DNA of 64,000 nt, from the NCBI GenBank assembly GCA_002840765.1, contig PHCE01000007.1, positions 62,001 through 126,000 of the forward strand, written 5' to 3'. The stretch's first letter is position 1. Each line of letters begins with the position of its first letter. Source of the DNA: Betaproteobacteria bacterium HGW-Betaproteobacteria-7 (GTDB taxonomy: Bacteria; Pseudomonadota; Gammaproteobacteria; Burkholderiales; Rhodocyclaceae). The notes beneath the pieces are model-generated. The model was not told the DNA's origin and did no database searches. It saw only the letters and a program-made list of their open reading frames with translations. The position numbers and the translations under genes are program-made. Positions 54,801-64,000 of this stretch are shown piece after piece.

Positions 54801-56155
54801 ACTGGCTACTTTCCCAAGTCGCGGCCGCTACCGGTGGTCGTCTGTGCGGTGCCGATCCGGCGCTGAGCGGTGTTACCACCGACACCCGTGCCGTGTTGCC
54901 GGGGCAATTGTTCATTGCTCTGCGCGGCGAGCGCTTCGATGCCCACGACTTCCTTGATCAGGCCGTCGCCGCTGGTGCTGCAGCGCTGCTCGTCGCCGAC
55001 GCGAGCAAGCTGCCGGCCGGCATCCCAGCCGTCGTAGTCGCCGATACCCGGCTCGCTCTTGGTGCTCTCGCCGCCGCCTGGCGCGCCAACTTCGTGCTGC
55101 CGGTGATTGCCGTCACTGGTTCCAATGGCAAGACGACGACCAAGGAAATGATCGCCGACATCCTCAAGGCAGCCTTCGGCGATGCGGTGCTGGCGACGCG
55201 TGGCAATTTCAACAACGACATCGGTCTGCCGCTGACCCTGCTCGGCCTGAACGCCAGCCATCGCGCGGCGGTGATCGAGATGGGCATGAACCATCCGGGC
55301 GAGATCGCCTACCTGGCGCCGCTCGGGGCGCCGACGGTGGCCCTGGTGACCAACGCCCAGCGCGCCCACCTGGAAGGCATGGGCGATCTCGACGAAGTGG
55401 CGCGCGAGAAGGGCAGTATCTTCGGCGGCTTGGGCGCCGGCGGCGTCGCCGTGATCAATGCCGACGACGCCTATGCCGACTTCTGGCGCGGCATGGCGGC
55501 GCCGCACAGCGTGCGCAGTTTTGCCATCGACCACCCTGCCGATGTGCACGGTCAGGTCCGCCAGCATGGCCTGGAAACACAATTGACCCTGAGCGCGCCG
55601 GAAGGCGAGGGCGAGCTGCGCCTGCGCGTCGCCGGCCGCCACAATGCGCGCAACGCCGTGGCCGCTGCTGCTGCCTGCCTCGCCGCCGGCATCCCGCTGG
55701 CCGACGTGGTCGCCGGCCTGGAGACCTTCGCCGGCGTCAAGGGGCGTCTGCAGCGACGTGTCGGTCGCCAGGGGGCGGAAATTCTCGACGACACCTACAA
55801 CGCCAATCCGGATTCGGTACGCGCCGGTATCGACGTGTTGGCTGCCACCATCGGCCGCAAGATCTTCGTTCTCGGCGACATGGGCGAGATTGGCGAAGCC
55901 AGCGGTCAGTATCACGACGAGATCGGCGGTTACGCCAAGAGCCAGGGCATTGATCGGCTGTTCGCTCTGGGCGATGCCAGCCAGCAGGCGGTGCGCAATT
56001 TCGGCGACGGTGCCCGTCACTTCTGCAATATCGAGAAGCTGCTCGCCGCGGTGGACAAGGAACTGGGGCCCGATACCACCGTGCTGGTGAAGGGCTCACG
56101 CTTCATGAAAATGGAACGGGTGGCCGATGCCCTGGCTGCCGAGGAGACTAATTAA
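54797..56155 (+). CDS. murF: UDP-MurNAc-pentapeptide synthetase MurF
   Basis: Mur ligase of 452 residues adding D-Ala-D-Ala to the tripeptide. ATP loop [19 protein letters not shown]; other blocks [28 protein letters not shown] and [18 protein letters not shown], all characteristic of MurF. It shares one base with mraY (TAATG). Confidence 0.97.
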   Translation: MNWLLSQVAAATGGRLCGADPALSGVTTDTRAVLPGQLFIALRGERFDAHDFLDQAVAAGAAALLVADASKLPAGIPAVVVADTRLALGALAAAWRANFVLPVIAVTGSNGKTTTKEMIADILKAAFGDAVLATRGNFNNDIGLPLTLLGLNASHRAAVIEMGMNHPGEIAYLAPLGAPTVALVTNAQRAHLEGMGDLDEVAREKGSIFGGLGAGGVAVINADDAYADFWRGMAAPHSVRSFAIDHPADVHGQVRQHGLETQLTLSAPEGEGELRLRVAGRHNARNAVAAAAACLAAGIPLADVVAGLETFAGVKGRLQRRVGRQGAEILDDTYNANPDSVRAGIDVLAATIGRKIFVLGDMGEIGEASGQYHDEIGGYAKSQGIDRLFALGDASQQAVRNFGDGARHFCNIEKLLAAVDKELGPDTTVLVKGSRFMKMERVADALAAEETN

Positions 56156-57258
56156 TGCTACTGGCCCTCACCCAATGGCTTGCCCAGGACATTCGTTTCT
56201 TCAATGTCTTCAACTACATCACGCTGCGCACGGTGCTGGCGGCGATGACGGCGCTGCTCATTTCCTTCGTCGCGGGCCCAAGCGTCATCCGCTGGCTGGC
56301 CGCCAAGAAGATCGGTCAGGCGGTGCGCACCGACGGCCCGCAGACGCATCTGGTCAAGTCCGGCACGCCGACGATGGGCGGCGTCCTGATCCTGATCGCC
56401 ATCGGCATCACCACACTGCTCTGGGGCGACCTGTCGAACAAATATGTATGGACAGTGCTGGTGGTGACGCTCGGCTTCGGCATCATCGGCTGGTACGACG
56501 ACTGGAAGAAGGTCGTCTATCGTGACCCGAACGGCCTGGCCAGCCGCTGGAAATTCTTCTGGCAATCGGTGCTCGGCGTTGGCGCCGCGCTGTTCCTCGC
56601 CTTCTCCGCCAATTCGCCGGCGCAGACCGAACTGATCGTTCCGTTTTTCAAATCGATCGCCTATCCGCTGGGCATCGTCGGTTTCATCGTGCTGACCTAT
56701 TTCGTCATCGTCGGCACCAGCAACGCGGTCAATCTGACCGACGGTCTCGACGGTCTGGCGATCATGCCGACGGTCATGGTCGCCTCGGCCTTCGTGCTTT
56801 TTGCCTACGTCACCGGCCACGCGGTCTATGCCAAGTATCTGCTGATTCCCTATGTGCCGGGCGCCGGCGAGCTTTGCATCCTGCTCGGCGCGGTGGCCGG
56901 GGCCGGTCTCGGCTTCCTGTGGTTCAACGCCTATCCGGCCGAAGTCTTCATGGGCGACGTCGGCGCGCTGTCGCTCGGCGCCGCGCTGGGTACGGTCGCC
57001 GTCATCCTGCGCCAGGAAATCGTGCTGCTGATCATGGGTGGCGTCTTCGTTGTCGAGACGCTGTCAGTGATGTTGCAGGTCGGCTACTTCAAGTACACCA
57101 AGCGCAAGTTCGGCGAAGGCCGGCGCATCCTGCGCATGGCGCCGCTGCACCACCACTTCGAACAATCGGGCTGGAAGGAGACGCAGGTCGTCGTCCGCTT
57201 CTGGATCATCACCATCATGCTCGTGCTCATCGGGCTCTCTTCGTTGAAGCTGCGTTGA
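56155..57258 (+). CDS. mraY: Phospho-MurNAc-pentapeptide transferase MraY
   Basis: Polytopic inner-membrane enzyme of 367 residues making lipid I from UDP-MurNAc-pentapeptide and undecaprenyl phosphate. About ten TM helices. Conserved blocks: [24 protein letters not shown] with the DDxxK residues, [15 protein letters not shown] and [22 protein letters not shown] (in parts), which includes the HHH motif. Usual place between murF and murD. Confidence 0.97.
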   Translation: MLLALTQWLAQDIRFFNVFNYITLRTVLAAMTALLISFVAGPSVIRWLAAKKIGQAVRTDGPQTHLVKSGTPTMGGVLILIAIGITTLLWGDLSNKYVWTVLVVTLGFGIIGWYDDWKKVVYRDPNGLASRWKFFWQSVLGVGAALFLAFSANSPAQTELIVPFFKSIAYPLGIVGFIVLTYFVIVGTSNAVNLTDGLDGLAIMPTVMVASAFVLFAYVTGHAVYAKYLLIPYVPGAGELCILLGAVAGAGLGFLWFNAYPAEVFMGDVGALSLGAALGTVAVILRQEIVLLIMGGVFVVETLSVMLQVGYFKYTKRKFGEGRRILRMAPLHHHFEQSGWKETQVVVRFWIITIMLVLIGLSSLKLR

Positions 57259-57259
57259 C

Positions 57260-58612
57260 ATGGATCTGGCTGGCAAACGCGCGGTAGTGGTCGGGCTCGG
57301 CGAGTCCGGGCTGGCGATGGCCAAGTGGCTGCATCGCCAGGGTGCCCGCGTGCGCGTTGCCGATTCGCGCGCCAACCCGCCGAACCGCGATGCACTCGAA
57401 CAGCTTGCTCCCGGCGCCGAACTGCTGGCCGGCCCGTTTGCCGCCACCACCTTTGCCAATGCCGATTTGGTCGCGTTGTCGCCCGGCGTCGCCAAGGGCA
57501 CGCCGGAAATCGCCGCCCTGGCGGTGCCGGTGATTTCTGAAATTGAACTGTTCGCCGCCGGTGTCCGCGAGCAGGTGCCGGGCTCCAAGATCATCGCCAT
57601 CACCGGCAGCAACGGCAAGACCACGACGACGGCGCTGACCGCCCACCTGCTCAACGGTGCCGGCATTCCGGCCGTGGCCTGCGGCAACATCTCGCCGTCG
57701 GCGCTCGATGCGCTGATGGATGCGCTCGATTCCGGCACGCTGCCGCAGGTCTGGGTGGTCGAACTGTCCAGTTTCCAGCTGGAAACCACCCACCAGCTGC
57801 TGGCCGATGCGGCCACCTTGCTCAACGTCTCGGAAGACCATCTCGATCGTTATGAGGGCAGTCTGGCCTCCTATGCCGCGGCCAAGGGCCGTGTCTTCCA
57901 GGGCAAGGGCGTCATGGTGCTCAACCGTGCCGATGACTGGTCGATGGCCAACGGTCGCTGCGGTCGGTTGATGATCACCTTCGGCCTCGACAAGGCACCG
58001 CGCGGCATCGACTACGGCTTTGTCGACGGCACGCTGTGCAAGGGCAACACGCCGCTGGTGACAGTCGACCGGCTACGCATCTCCGGCCTGCACAACGCCG
58101 CCAATGCGTTGGCCGCGCTGGCCCTGTGCGACGCCATTGGCATCGATCCGGAACGTCTGATCGGGCCGCTGGAAAACTTCACCGGTCTGCCGCACCGCGT
58201 CGAGACCGTTGCCGAAATCGGCGGCGTGCTCTATGTCGACGACTCCAAGGGCACCAACGTCGGCGCCACGCTGGCCGCCATCGAAGGCATGGGCCGGCCG
58301 GTCGCCATCGTCCTCGGCGGCGACGGCAAGGGCCAGGACTTTTCGCCGCTGAAGCCGGCAGTGCAAAAACACGGGCGTGCCGTGGCGCTGATCGGCCGCG
58401 ACGCGGCAGCGATCGGCATGGCCCTCGAAGGCAGCGGCGTGCCGACCTGCATCGTCGGCGACATGCCGGCCGCCGTGCGCTGGCTGGCCGCTCAGGCCAG
58501 GGCCGGCGACTGCGTGCTGCTGTCGCCGGCTTGCGCCAGCCTCGACATGTATCGCAACTACGCCCATCGCGCTCAGGCCTTCATCGACGCGGTCAGGGAG
58601 CTGGCATGCTGA
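57260..58612 (+). CDS. murD: UDP-MurNAc-L-Ala:D-Glu ligase MurD
   Basis: Mur ligase of 450 residues adding D-glutamate. N-terminal [16 protein letters not shown] binds UDP; ATP loop [19 protein letters not shown]; later [10 protein letters not shown] and [17 protein letters not shown]. The stop overlaps the ftsW ATG by 7 bases, which suggests coupled translation. Confidence 0.97.
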   Translation: MDLAGKRAVVVGLGESGLAMAKWLHRQGARVRVADSRANPPNRDALEQLAPGAELLAGPFAATTFANADLVALSPGVAKGTPEIAALAVPVISEIELFAAGVREQVPGSKIIAITGSNGKTTTTALTAHLLNGAGIPAVACGNISPSALDALMDALDSGTLPQVWVVELSSFQLETTHQLLADAATLLNVSEDHLDRYEGSLASYAAAKGRVFQGKGVMVLNRADDWSMANGRCGRLMITFGLDKAPRGIDYGFVDGTLCKGNTPLVTVDRLRISGLHNAANALAALALCDAIGIDPERLIGPLENFTGLPHRVETVAEIGGVLYVDDSKGTNVGATLAAIEGMGRPVAIVLGGDGKGQDFSPLKPAVQKHGRAVALIGRDAAAIGMALEGSGVPTCIVGDMPAAVRWLAAQARAGDCVLLSPACASLDMYRNYAHRAQAFIDAVRELAC

Positions 58613-59769
58613 TCTCGGCCCTCGACACGCCGCGCCGCCAGGTCGCCGAAATCGACTACGCGCTCCTGTGGAGCGTCATGCTGCTGCTCTTCGCCGGTCT
58701 GGTAATGGTCTATTCGGCCTCGATCGCCATTGCCGAGGGCGGCCGCTTCACCAACAACCAGCCGGCCTACTATCTGGTCCGCCACGGTATTTTCCTCGGC
58801 ATCGCCCTGATCGCCGCCGCCGTCACCTTCCAGGTGCCGCTGTCGCTGTGGCAGAAATACGCGCCCTGGCTGTTCATGATCGGCGTCGTGCTACTGGCCA
58901 TCGTGCTGATTCCCGGCATCGGCAAGGATGTGAACGGCGCCCGCCGCTGGCTGCCGCTCGGCTTCGCCAACCTGCAGCCGTCCGAACTGATGAAGTTGTT
59001 CGCCGTGCTTTACGCCGCCGACTACACCGTGCGCAAAATCAACGTCATGCACGACCTGAAGCAGGCTTTCCTGCCGATGTTCGGCGCCATGGCCATCGTC
59101 GGCATGCTGCTGCTCAAGGAGCCGGACTTCGGCGCCTTCGTCGTCATCATCGCCATCGCCATGGGCATCCTCTTTCTCGGTGGCCTCAAGGCGCGCCTGT
59201 TCGCGCTGCTCACCGTTGGTCTGCTGGTCGCCTTCGCCATCATGATCGTCGTCTCGCCCTACCGGCGCGATCGCGTGTTTGGTTTCATGGATCCGTGGGC
59301 CGATGCCTTCGGCCGCGGCTACCAGCTGTCGCATTCGCTGATCGCCTTCGGCCGTGGTGAACTGTTCGGTGTCGGTCTCGGCGGCAGCGTCGAGAAACTG
59401 TTTTACCTGCCGGAAGCGCATACCGACTTCTTGCTCGCGGTGATTGCCGAGGAACTCGGCTTCGTCGGCGTTCTGGTGGTGGTTGCCCTGTTCGCCATCG
59501 TCGTCCAGCGCGCCTTCGCCATCGGCCGCCAGTGCGTCCAGCTCGACCGCCTGTACGCCGCCCTGGTGGCCATGGGCATCGGCATCTGGCTTGGCGTCCA
59601 GTCCTTCATCAACATGGGCGTCAATATGGGCCTGCTGCCGACCAAGGGCTTGACCCTGCCGCTGATGAGTTTCGGCGGTTCCGGCATCCTCGCCAACTGC
59701 GTGGCGGTGGCGATTCTCCTCAGGGTTGACTGGGAGAACAGGCAATTGATGCGCGGAGGCAAGCTATGA
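58606..59769 (+). CDS. ftsW: Septal peptidoglycan glycosyltransferase FtsW
   Basis: SEDS-family polymerase of 387 residues with ten TM helices; partner of FtsI. Start at the ATG giving [17 protein letters not shown], within the murD 3' end. Blocks: [34 protein letters not shown] with the catalytic-loop Asp region, [24 protein letters not shown] and [14 protein letters not shown]. Stop overlaps murG (ATGA). Confidence 0.96.
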   Translation: MLISALDTPRRQVAEIDYALLWSVMLLLFAGLVMVYSASIAIAEGGRFTNNQPAYYLVRHGIFLGIALIAAAVTFQVPLSLWQKYAPWLFMIGVVLLAIVLIPGIGKDVNGARRWLPLGFANLQPSELMKLFAVLYAADYTVRKINVMHDLKQAFLPMFGAMAIVGMLLLKEPDFGAFVVIIAIAMGILFLGGLKARLFALLTVGLLVAFAIMIVVSPYRRDRVFGFMDPWADAFGRGYQLSHSLIAFGRGELFGVGLGGSVEKLFYLPEAHTDFLLAVIAEELGFVGVLVVVALFAIVVQRAFAIGRQCVQLDRLYAALVAMGIGIWLGVQSFINMGVNMGLLPTKGLTLPLMSFGGSGILANCVAVAILLRVDWENRQLMRGGKL

Positions 59770-60824
59770 GCAAAACCATCCTGATCATGGCCGGCGGTAC
59801 CGGCGGCCACATTTTCCCCGCCCTTTCCGTTGCCCAGAAGATGCGTTCGGCTGGCTGGCGCGTCGTCTGGCTCGGCAATCCGGAAGGCATGGAAGCGAAG
59901 CTGGTGCCGCAGCACGGCTACGAGATGGTCTGGGTCAAGTTCTCGGCGCTGCGCGGCAAGGGCATTTTGCGCAAGCTGCTGCTGCCGTTCAATCTGCTGC
60001 GCGGCTTCTGGCAGGGGCTGCAGGCCATCCGCCAGGTGCGCCCTAACGTCGTGCTCGGCATGGGCGGCTACATCACCTTCCCCGGCGGCATGATGGCGGC
60101 GCTGACCGGCGTGCCGCTGGTGCTGCATGAGCAGAACGCGGTTGCCGGGCTGGCCAACCGCGTGCTGGCCGGCGTCGCCGATCGCATCCTGAGCGGCTTC
60201 CCGGAAGTCTTCAAAAAGGGCCAGTGGGTGGGCAATCCGGTGCGCGACGAAATCGCCCGCCTGGCACCGCCGGCCGAACGCTTCGCCGGCCGCAGCGGCT
60301 CGCTGCATGTCCTGGTCATCGGCGGCAGCCTTGGTGCCCAGGCGCTGAACGAGGCGGTGCCGCGCGGCATGGCCCTGCTGACCGGTGACGAACAGGCTCA
60401 GATCGTCCATCAGGCTGGCGTCAAGCACATCGATGCGTTGAAGGCCAATTACGCGGCGGCCGGCGTCCAGGCCCATTGCGTACCGTTCATCGAGGACATG
60501 GCCGGGGCCTACGACTGGGCCGATCTGGTGATCTGCCGGGCCGGCGCGCTGACCATCGCTGAACTGGCGGCGGCCGGCGTGGCCAGCATCCTGGTCCCCT
60601 TCCCGCATGCGGTAGACGACCACCAAAGCGCCAATGCGCGTTTCCTGGTCAATGTCGGCGGTGCCTTCCTGCTGCCGCAGAATGAACTGACGGCGGACAG
60701 CATCGCGCTGATCCGCAACTACAGCCGCAGCCAGTTGCTGGAAATGGCCGCCCAGGCGCGCAGTCTGGCGCGCCCCGAGGCCGCCGAAGAAGTGGCGAGT
60801 ATCTGCGCCGAGGTGGCGAAATGA
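59766..60824 (+). CDS. murG: UDP-GlcNAc:lipid I GlcNAc transferase MurG
   Basis: Peripheral inner-membrane GT28 glycosyltransferase of 352 residues forming lipid II. Glycine-rich [15 protein letters not shown] loop at the N-terminus, [29 protein letters not shown], and donor-site [31 protein letters not shown] (in blocks). It is followed by an 8-codon mini-frame before murC. Confidence 0.97.
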   Translation: MSKTILIMAGGTGGHIFPALSVAQKMRSAGWRVVWLGNPEGMEAKLVPQHGYEMVWVKFSALRGKGILRKLLLPFNLLRGFWQGLQAIRQVRPNVVLGMGGYITFPGGMMAALTGVPLVLHEQNAVAGLANRVLAGVADRILSGFPEVFKKGQWVGNPVRDEIARLAPPAERFAGRSGSLHVLVIGGSLGAQALNEAVPRGMALLTGDEQAQIVHQAGVKHIDALKANYAAAGVQAHCVPFIEDMAGAYDWADLVICRAGALTIAELAAAGVASILVPFPHAVDDHQSANARFLVNVGGAFLLPQNELTADSIALIRNYSRSQLLEMAAQARSLARPEAAEEVASICAEVAK

Positions 60825-60826
60825 AC

Positions 60827-60853
60827 ATGATTGAGCAAGAAGGTCAGGCATGA
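60827..60853 (+). other. Eight-codon mini-frame between murG and murC
   Basis: ATG at 60827 three bases after the murG stop reads MIEQEGQA and ends at TGA 60851-60853, which overlaps the murC ATG (60850) as ATGA. It could relay ribosomes from murG to murC by termination-reinitiation. This is inferred from the layout only. Confidence 0.3.
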
Positions 60854-62241
60854 AACACAAGGTCAAACACATTCATTTCGTCGGTGTCGGCGGTTCCGGC
60901 ATGAGCGGCATCGCCGAGGTGCTGGTGCACCTCGACTACACGGTCAGCGGTTCCGACCTCGCCGCCAGCGCCACCACCCGACGGCTCGAAGGCGAGGGCG
61001 TCAAGGTCTGCATCGGCCATGCCGAGGACAATATCGTCGGCGCCGATGCGGTCGTGGTGTCGACGGCGGTCAAGGAAGACAACCCGGAAGTGATCGCCGC
61101 CCGCGTCCGGAAAATCCCGGTGGTGCCGCGCGCCCAGATGCTGGCCGAGCTGATGCGCCTGAAGCACGGTATCGCCATCGCCGGCACCCACGGCAAGACG
61201 ACGACGACCAGTCTGGTCGCCAGCATTCTGGCCGAAGGCGGTATCGATCCGACCTTCGTCATCGGCGGCCGGCTGAATGCTGCCGGCGCCAATGCCCGCC
61301 TGGGCAGCGGTGATTTTCTGGTGGCCGAGGCCGACGAGTCGGATGCTTCCTTCCTGTTCCTGTCGCCGGTCGTTTCGGTGGTCACCAATATTGACGCCGA
61401 CCACATGGAGACCTACGGCCACGATTTCGAGCGCCTCAAGGGCGCCTTCGTCGAATTCCTCAACCGCCTGCCGTTCTACGGTGTCGCCGTGCTCTGCGCC
61501 GACGACCCGAACGTCTGCGCGATCATGCCGCAGGTCAGCAAGCAGATCGTTACTTACGGGCTGACGCCGGGATGCAATTTCCAGGCCGAGAACATCGTCG
61601 CCGACGCCGGCCAGATGCGCTTCGACTGCGTGCGCGTCAATGGCACGACCAGCCGCCTGGCGATTACCCTGAACACGCCGGGCCTGCACAACGTACTCAA
61701 TGCTCTGGCGGCGATTGCCGTGGCCACCGAAGTCGGCGTCGGTGATGCTGCCATCGTCAAGGCCTTGGCCGAGTTCAGTGGCGTCGGCCGGCGCTTCCAG
61801 CGCTACGGTGAAGTCGCCCTGCCAGCCGGTGGCTCGTTCACGCTGGTCGACGACTACGGCCACCATCCGGTGGAAATGGCTGCCACGTTGGCCGCCGCCC
61901 GCGGCGCCTTCCCCGGTCGCCGGCTGCTGCTGGCCTTCCAACCGCACCGCTACACGCGGACTCGCGATTGCTTCGAGGATTTCGTCAAGGTGCTGAGCAC
62001 GGTCGATGCGTTGTGCCTGGCCGAGGTCTATGCCGCCGGCGAGGCGTCGATTGTCGCTGCCGACGGCCGCTCGCTGGCGCGCGCCCTGCGCGTCGGCGGC
62101 AAGGTCGAGCCGGTCTTTGTCGAGGACATCGCGGAGATGCCACAAACGATCATGGAAGTCGCCCGTGACGGCGACGTGGTGTTGTGCATGGGTGCCGGCT
62201 CGATCGGTGCGGTGCCCGGAAAACTGGTGGAGATGAAATGA
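60850..62241 (+). CDS. murC: UDP-MurNAc:L-Ala ligase MurC
   Basis: Mur ligase of 463 residues adding the first stem residue. N-terminal [20 protein letters not shown] loop [19 protein letters not shown], then [12 protein letters not shown] and [14 protein letters not shown], and [11 protein letters not shown]. The stop overlaps the ddl ATG by 4 bases. Confidence 0.97.
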   Translation: MKHKVKHIHFVGVGGSGMSGIAEVLVHLDYTVSGSDLAASATTRRLEGEGVKVCIGHAEDNIVGADAVVVSTAVKEDNPEVIAARVRKIPVVPRAQMLAELMRLKHGIAIAGTHGKTTTTSLVASILAEGGIDPTFVIGGRLNAAGANARLGSGDFLVAEADESDASFLFLSPVVSVVTNIDADHMETYGHDFERLKGAFVEFLNRLPFYGVAVLCADDPNVCAIMPQVSKQIVTYGLTPGCNFQAENIVADAGQMRFDCVRVNGTTSRLAITLNTPGLHNVLNALAAIAVATEVGVGDAAIVKALAEFSGVGRRFQRYGEVALPAGGSFTLVDDYGHHPVEMAATLAAARGAFPGRRLLLAFQPHRYTRTRDCFEDFVKVLSTVDALCLAEVYAAGEASIVAADGRSLARALRVGGKVEPVFVEDIAEMPQTIMEVARDGDVVLCMGAGSIGAVPGKLVEMK

Positions 62242-63143
62242 GCGGTTTCGGCAAGGTCGCAGTCCTCTTCGGCGGTACCTCCGCCGAGCGCGAGGTCTCC
62301 CTCAACAGCGGTTCGCGCGTGCTCGCTGCGCTGCAGGGCCAGGGCATCGACGCCCATCCCTTCGATCCGGCGACACAGCCGCTCGATGCGCTGAAGGGCT
62401 ATGACCGTGCCTTCATCGCGCTGCACGGCCGGCATGGCGAGGACGGTACCATCCAGGGCGCCCTCGAACTGATGCACATTCCATACACCGGCTCCGGTGT
62501 CATGGCCTCGGCCCTGGGCATGGACAAATTCCGCACCAAGCTGCTGTGGCAGGCGGGCGGTCTGCCAGTTCCTGACTACGCGCTGCTTAACGCCGATTCC
62601 GATTTCGCCGACGTCGAGGCGGCTCTCGGTCTGCCGCTGTTCGTCAAGCCGGCGCATGAGGGCTCGTCGATCGGCATCAGCAAGGTCAAGGCGCCCGGCA
62701 CGCTGGCAGCGGCCTACCAGGAAGCCGCCCGATACGATCCGCTGGTCATCGCCGAGAAGGGCGTCATGGGTGGCGAATACACGGTCGGCATCGTCGGCGG
62801 CGAGGCCCTGCCGATCATCAAGATCGAGCCGGCCACCGAGTGGTACGACTACGAGGCCAAGTACAACCGCGACGACACGCGCTATCTGTGCCCCTGCGCT
62901 CTGCCGGCAGCCAAGGAGCTGGAAATCCGCCAGGGTGCCCTGGAAGCCTTCCGCCTGCTCGGCGGTCGCGGCTGGGGCCGGGTCGATTTCCTGATGGACG
63001 AGGATGGCAAGCACTACTACCTGGAAGTGAATACATCGCCGGGCATGACCGATCACTCGCTGGTGCCGATGGCCGCCCGCGTCGCCGGCATGGACTATCC
63101 GGCGCTGGTTCGTCGTGTGCTCGAACTGGCTGCCAACGACTGA
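62238..63143 (+). CDS. ddl: D-alanine:D-alanine ligase
   Basis: ATP-grasp ligase of 301 residues making the D-Ala-D-Ala used by MurF. N-terminal [34 protein letters not shown]-grasp [14 protein letters not shown] and metal-binding [17 protein letters not shown]. It corresponds to the DdlB position in the E. coli dcw cluster. Confidence 0.96.
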   Translation: MSGFGKVAVLFGGTSAEREVSLNSGSRVLAALQGQGIDAHPFDPATQPLDALKGYDRAFIALHGRHGEDGTIQGALELMHIPYTGSGVMASALGMDKFRTKLLWQAGGLPVPDYALLNADSDFADVEAALGLPLFVKPAHEGSSIGISKVKAPGTLAAAYQEAARYDPLVIAEKGVMGGEYTVGIVGGEALPIIKIEPATEWYDYEAKYNRDDTRYLCPCALPAAKELEIRQGALEAFRLLGGRGWGRVDFLMDEDGKHYYLEVNTSPGMTDHSLVPMAARVAGMDYPALVRRVLELAAND

Positions 63144-63151
63144 GACGATGA

Positions 63152-63892
63152 ATGTGGCACAAACCGCACCTGCTCAATGCCCTCGCCGACCTGCTGATGC
63201 TGGCCGGCGGTGCCGCGCTGCTGGCCGCCGGCACGGTGTGGCTGGTGCGGGTGCAGGCCTTGCCGGTAGTGCGTGTCGATTTCGTCGCGCCGCTGGTCCA
63301 GACGCGGCGCCAGGAAGTCGAGCGGGTTTTGCCGCCGGTGCTCACCGGCAATTTCTTCAGCGTCAATCTGGAGGCGGTGCGCGGCTCACTGGAGCGCCTG
63401 CCCTGGGTGCGCAAGGTGGAAGTGCGGCGCATCTGGCCGGCGCGGCTGGCGATCAAGGTCGAGGAACATCAGGCGGTGGCACGCTGGGGCGACGGCCGGA
63501 ACGAACTGGTCAACAACCATGGCGAGGTCTTTGCGGCGCTGCTGCCGGGCGAACGGCTGGCCAACATGCCGCTGCTTTACGGCCCATCGGGAACGGCCCA
63601 GGAAGTGCTGGCCCGCTACGCAGAGTGGGTCGCGGTCTTTGCCAAGGTGGGCGAGAAGCCGGTGCAGTTGCTGTTGTCACCGCGTCTGGCCTGGCAGTTG
63701 AAGCTGGACGACGGAATGCTGTTGAACCTCGGTCGCGAGCAGCCGAAGGCGCCCGTCGGCGTGCGTCTGCAGCGCTTCATCGAGGTCTATCCGGAGGCGG
63801 TCGCGACATTGGCGAAGCGTCCGACGATGGTCGATTTACGCTATCCGAATGGTTTCGCGATACGGGTCGCGGGCGAGGGGAAGGGAAACTAG
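63152..63892 (+). CDS. ftsQ: Cell division protein FtsQ
   Basis: Bitopic division protein of 246 residues. TM helix about 15-36 (LADLLMLAGGAALLAAGTVWLV), then a POTRA-like domain (about 44-115) with NFFSVNLEAVRGSLERLPWV and VEVRRIWPARLAIKVEEHQAVARW, and the beta domain to the end. Forms FtsQLB with FtsL encoded earlier. It lies 8 bases after ddl. Confidence 0.94.
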   Translation: MWHKPHLLNALADLLMLAGGAALLAAGTVWLVRVQALPVVRVDFVAPLVQTRRQEVERVLPPVLTGNFFSVNLEAVRGSLERLPWVRKVEVRRIWPARLAIKVEEHQAVARWGDGRNELVNNHGEVFAALLPGERLANMPLLYGPSGTAQEVLARYAEWVAVFAKVGEKPVQLLLSPRLAWQLKLDDGMLLNLGREQPKAPVGVRLQRFIEVYPEAVATLAKRPTMVDLRYPNGFAIRVAGEGKGN

Positions 63893-63896
63893 AAAG

Positions 63897-64000
63897 ATGA
63901 GCAGGGAAAACAAGGACATGATTGTCGGACTCGACATCGGTACGTCGAAGATCGTCGCGCTGGTCGCCGAGTTGGACGGCGAAGGGCACCTCAACGTGAT
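63897..64000 (+). CDS. ftsA: Cell division protein FtsA, N-terminal part (cut by window end)
   Basis: The first 34 codons of FtsA, the actin-like membrane tether of FtsZ. After MSRENKDM comes IVGLDIGTSKIVALVAE, the phosphate-1 ATP-binding motif of the actin/Hsp70 fold. It follows ftsQ by 4 bases, in the normal order, and ftsZ should come next outside the window. Confidence 0.93.
   Translation, partial: MSRENKDMIVGLDIGTSKIVALVAELDGEGHLNV

Overview
The window is about 65% GC and reads as chromosomal DNA of a betaproteobacterium. The family is most likely Rhodocyclaceae (Dechloromonas / Azospira / Azonexus / Accumulibacter type), judged from protein sequences and gene order (glyQ-glyS-gmhB-plsC, miaB-phoH-ybeY-corC-lnt, napDABC, a complete dcw cluster). 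The species cannot be named from sequence alone. Genes are dense, many start/stop codons overlap by 1-4 bases, and I see no transposon, prophage or CRISPR array.

Layout: (1) 1-5195: the end of a ferric-reductase-type flavoprotein, purT, and a two-gene unit of a PhnD-like periplasmic binding protein plus a membrane PAS-GGDEF-EAL protein. (2) 5252-9414: a probable phosphate-responsive lipid-remodelling locus made of a PlcP-type metallophosphoesterase, two GT4 glycosyltransferases, diacylglycerol kinase and a small cyclic-nucleotide-binding protein. Four heptamers with an 11-bp period, resembling PhoB half-sites, sit directly before plcP. (3) 9362-13545 (minus): a hybrid histidine kinase with its own periplasmic binding protein. 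(4) 13639-19033 (minus): gloA, a YgjP-type peptidase, plsC, gmhB, glyS, and a glyQ broken by an apparent 55-nt deletion. (5) 19183-21631: a strong promoter, a structured 5' leader, a lytic transglycosylase and a YiiX-type hydrolase. (6) 21609-26638 (minus): lnt-corC-ybeY-phoH-miaB. (7) tRNA-Met at 26755, then 26937-39963: a 12-gene LPS core and lipid A cluster in two convergent operons. It has five kinase-like domains, a carbamoyltransferase and several glycosyltransferases, and its content recalls the Pseudomonas aeruginosa core locus. (8) 40111-42299 (minus): ahpF and ahpC, with an OxyR-type operator. (9) 42638-46546: napDABC with a perfect FNR box. (10) HU, a small disordered protein, a UbiH-family hydroxylase and dsbC. 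(11) 49866-64000: the dcw cluster from mraZ to the start of ftsA, with a sigma70 promoter and MraZ operator repeats.

How the parts work together: much of the window is envelope biology. It covers peptidoglycan precursor synthesis and division (dcw), LPS core assembly and decoration, lipoprotein acylation, phospholipid synthesis and turnover, and peptidoglycan hydrolysis. The remainder is redox and respiration (nap, ahp, dsbC), translation and RNA maturation, and two sensory modules that pair an orphan periplasmic binding protein with a membrane signal transducer.

The most notable items are the candidate Pho-controlled plcP locus, the broken glyQ beside an intact glyS, the three-way-junction leader RNA before the transglycosylase, the kinase-rich LPS cluster with a tandem two-kinase protein and a kinase lacking its catalytic Asp, and the two binding-protein/sensor pairs.
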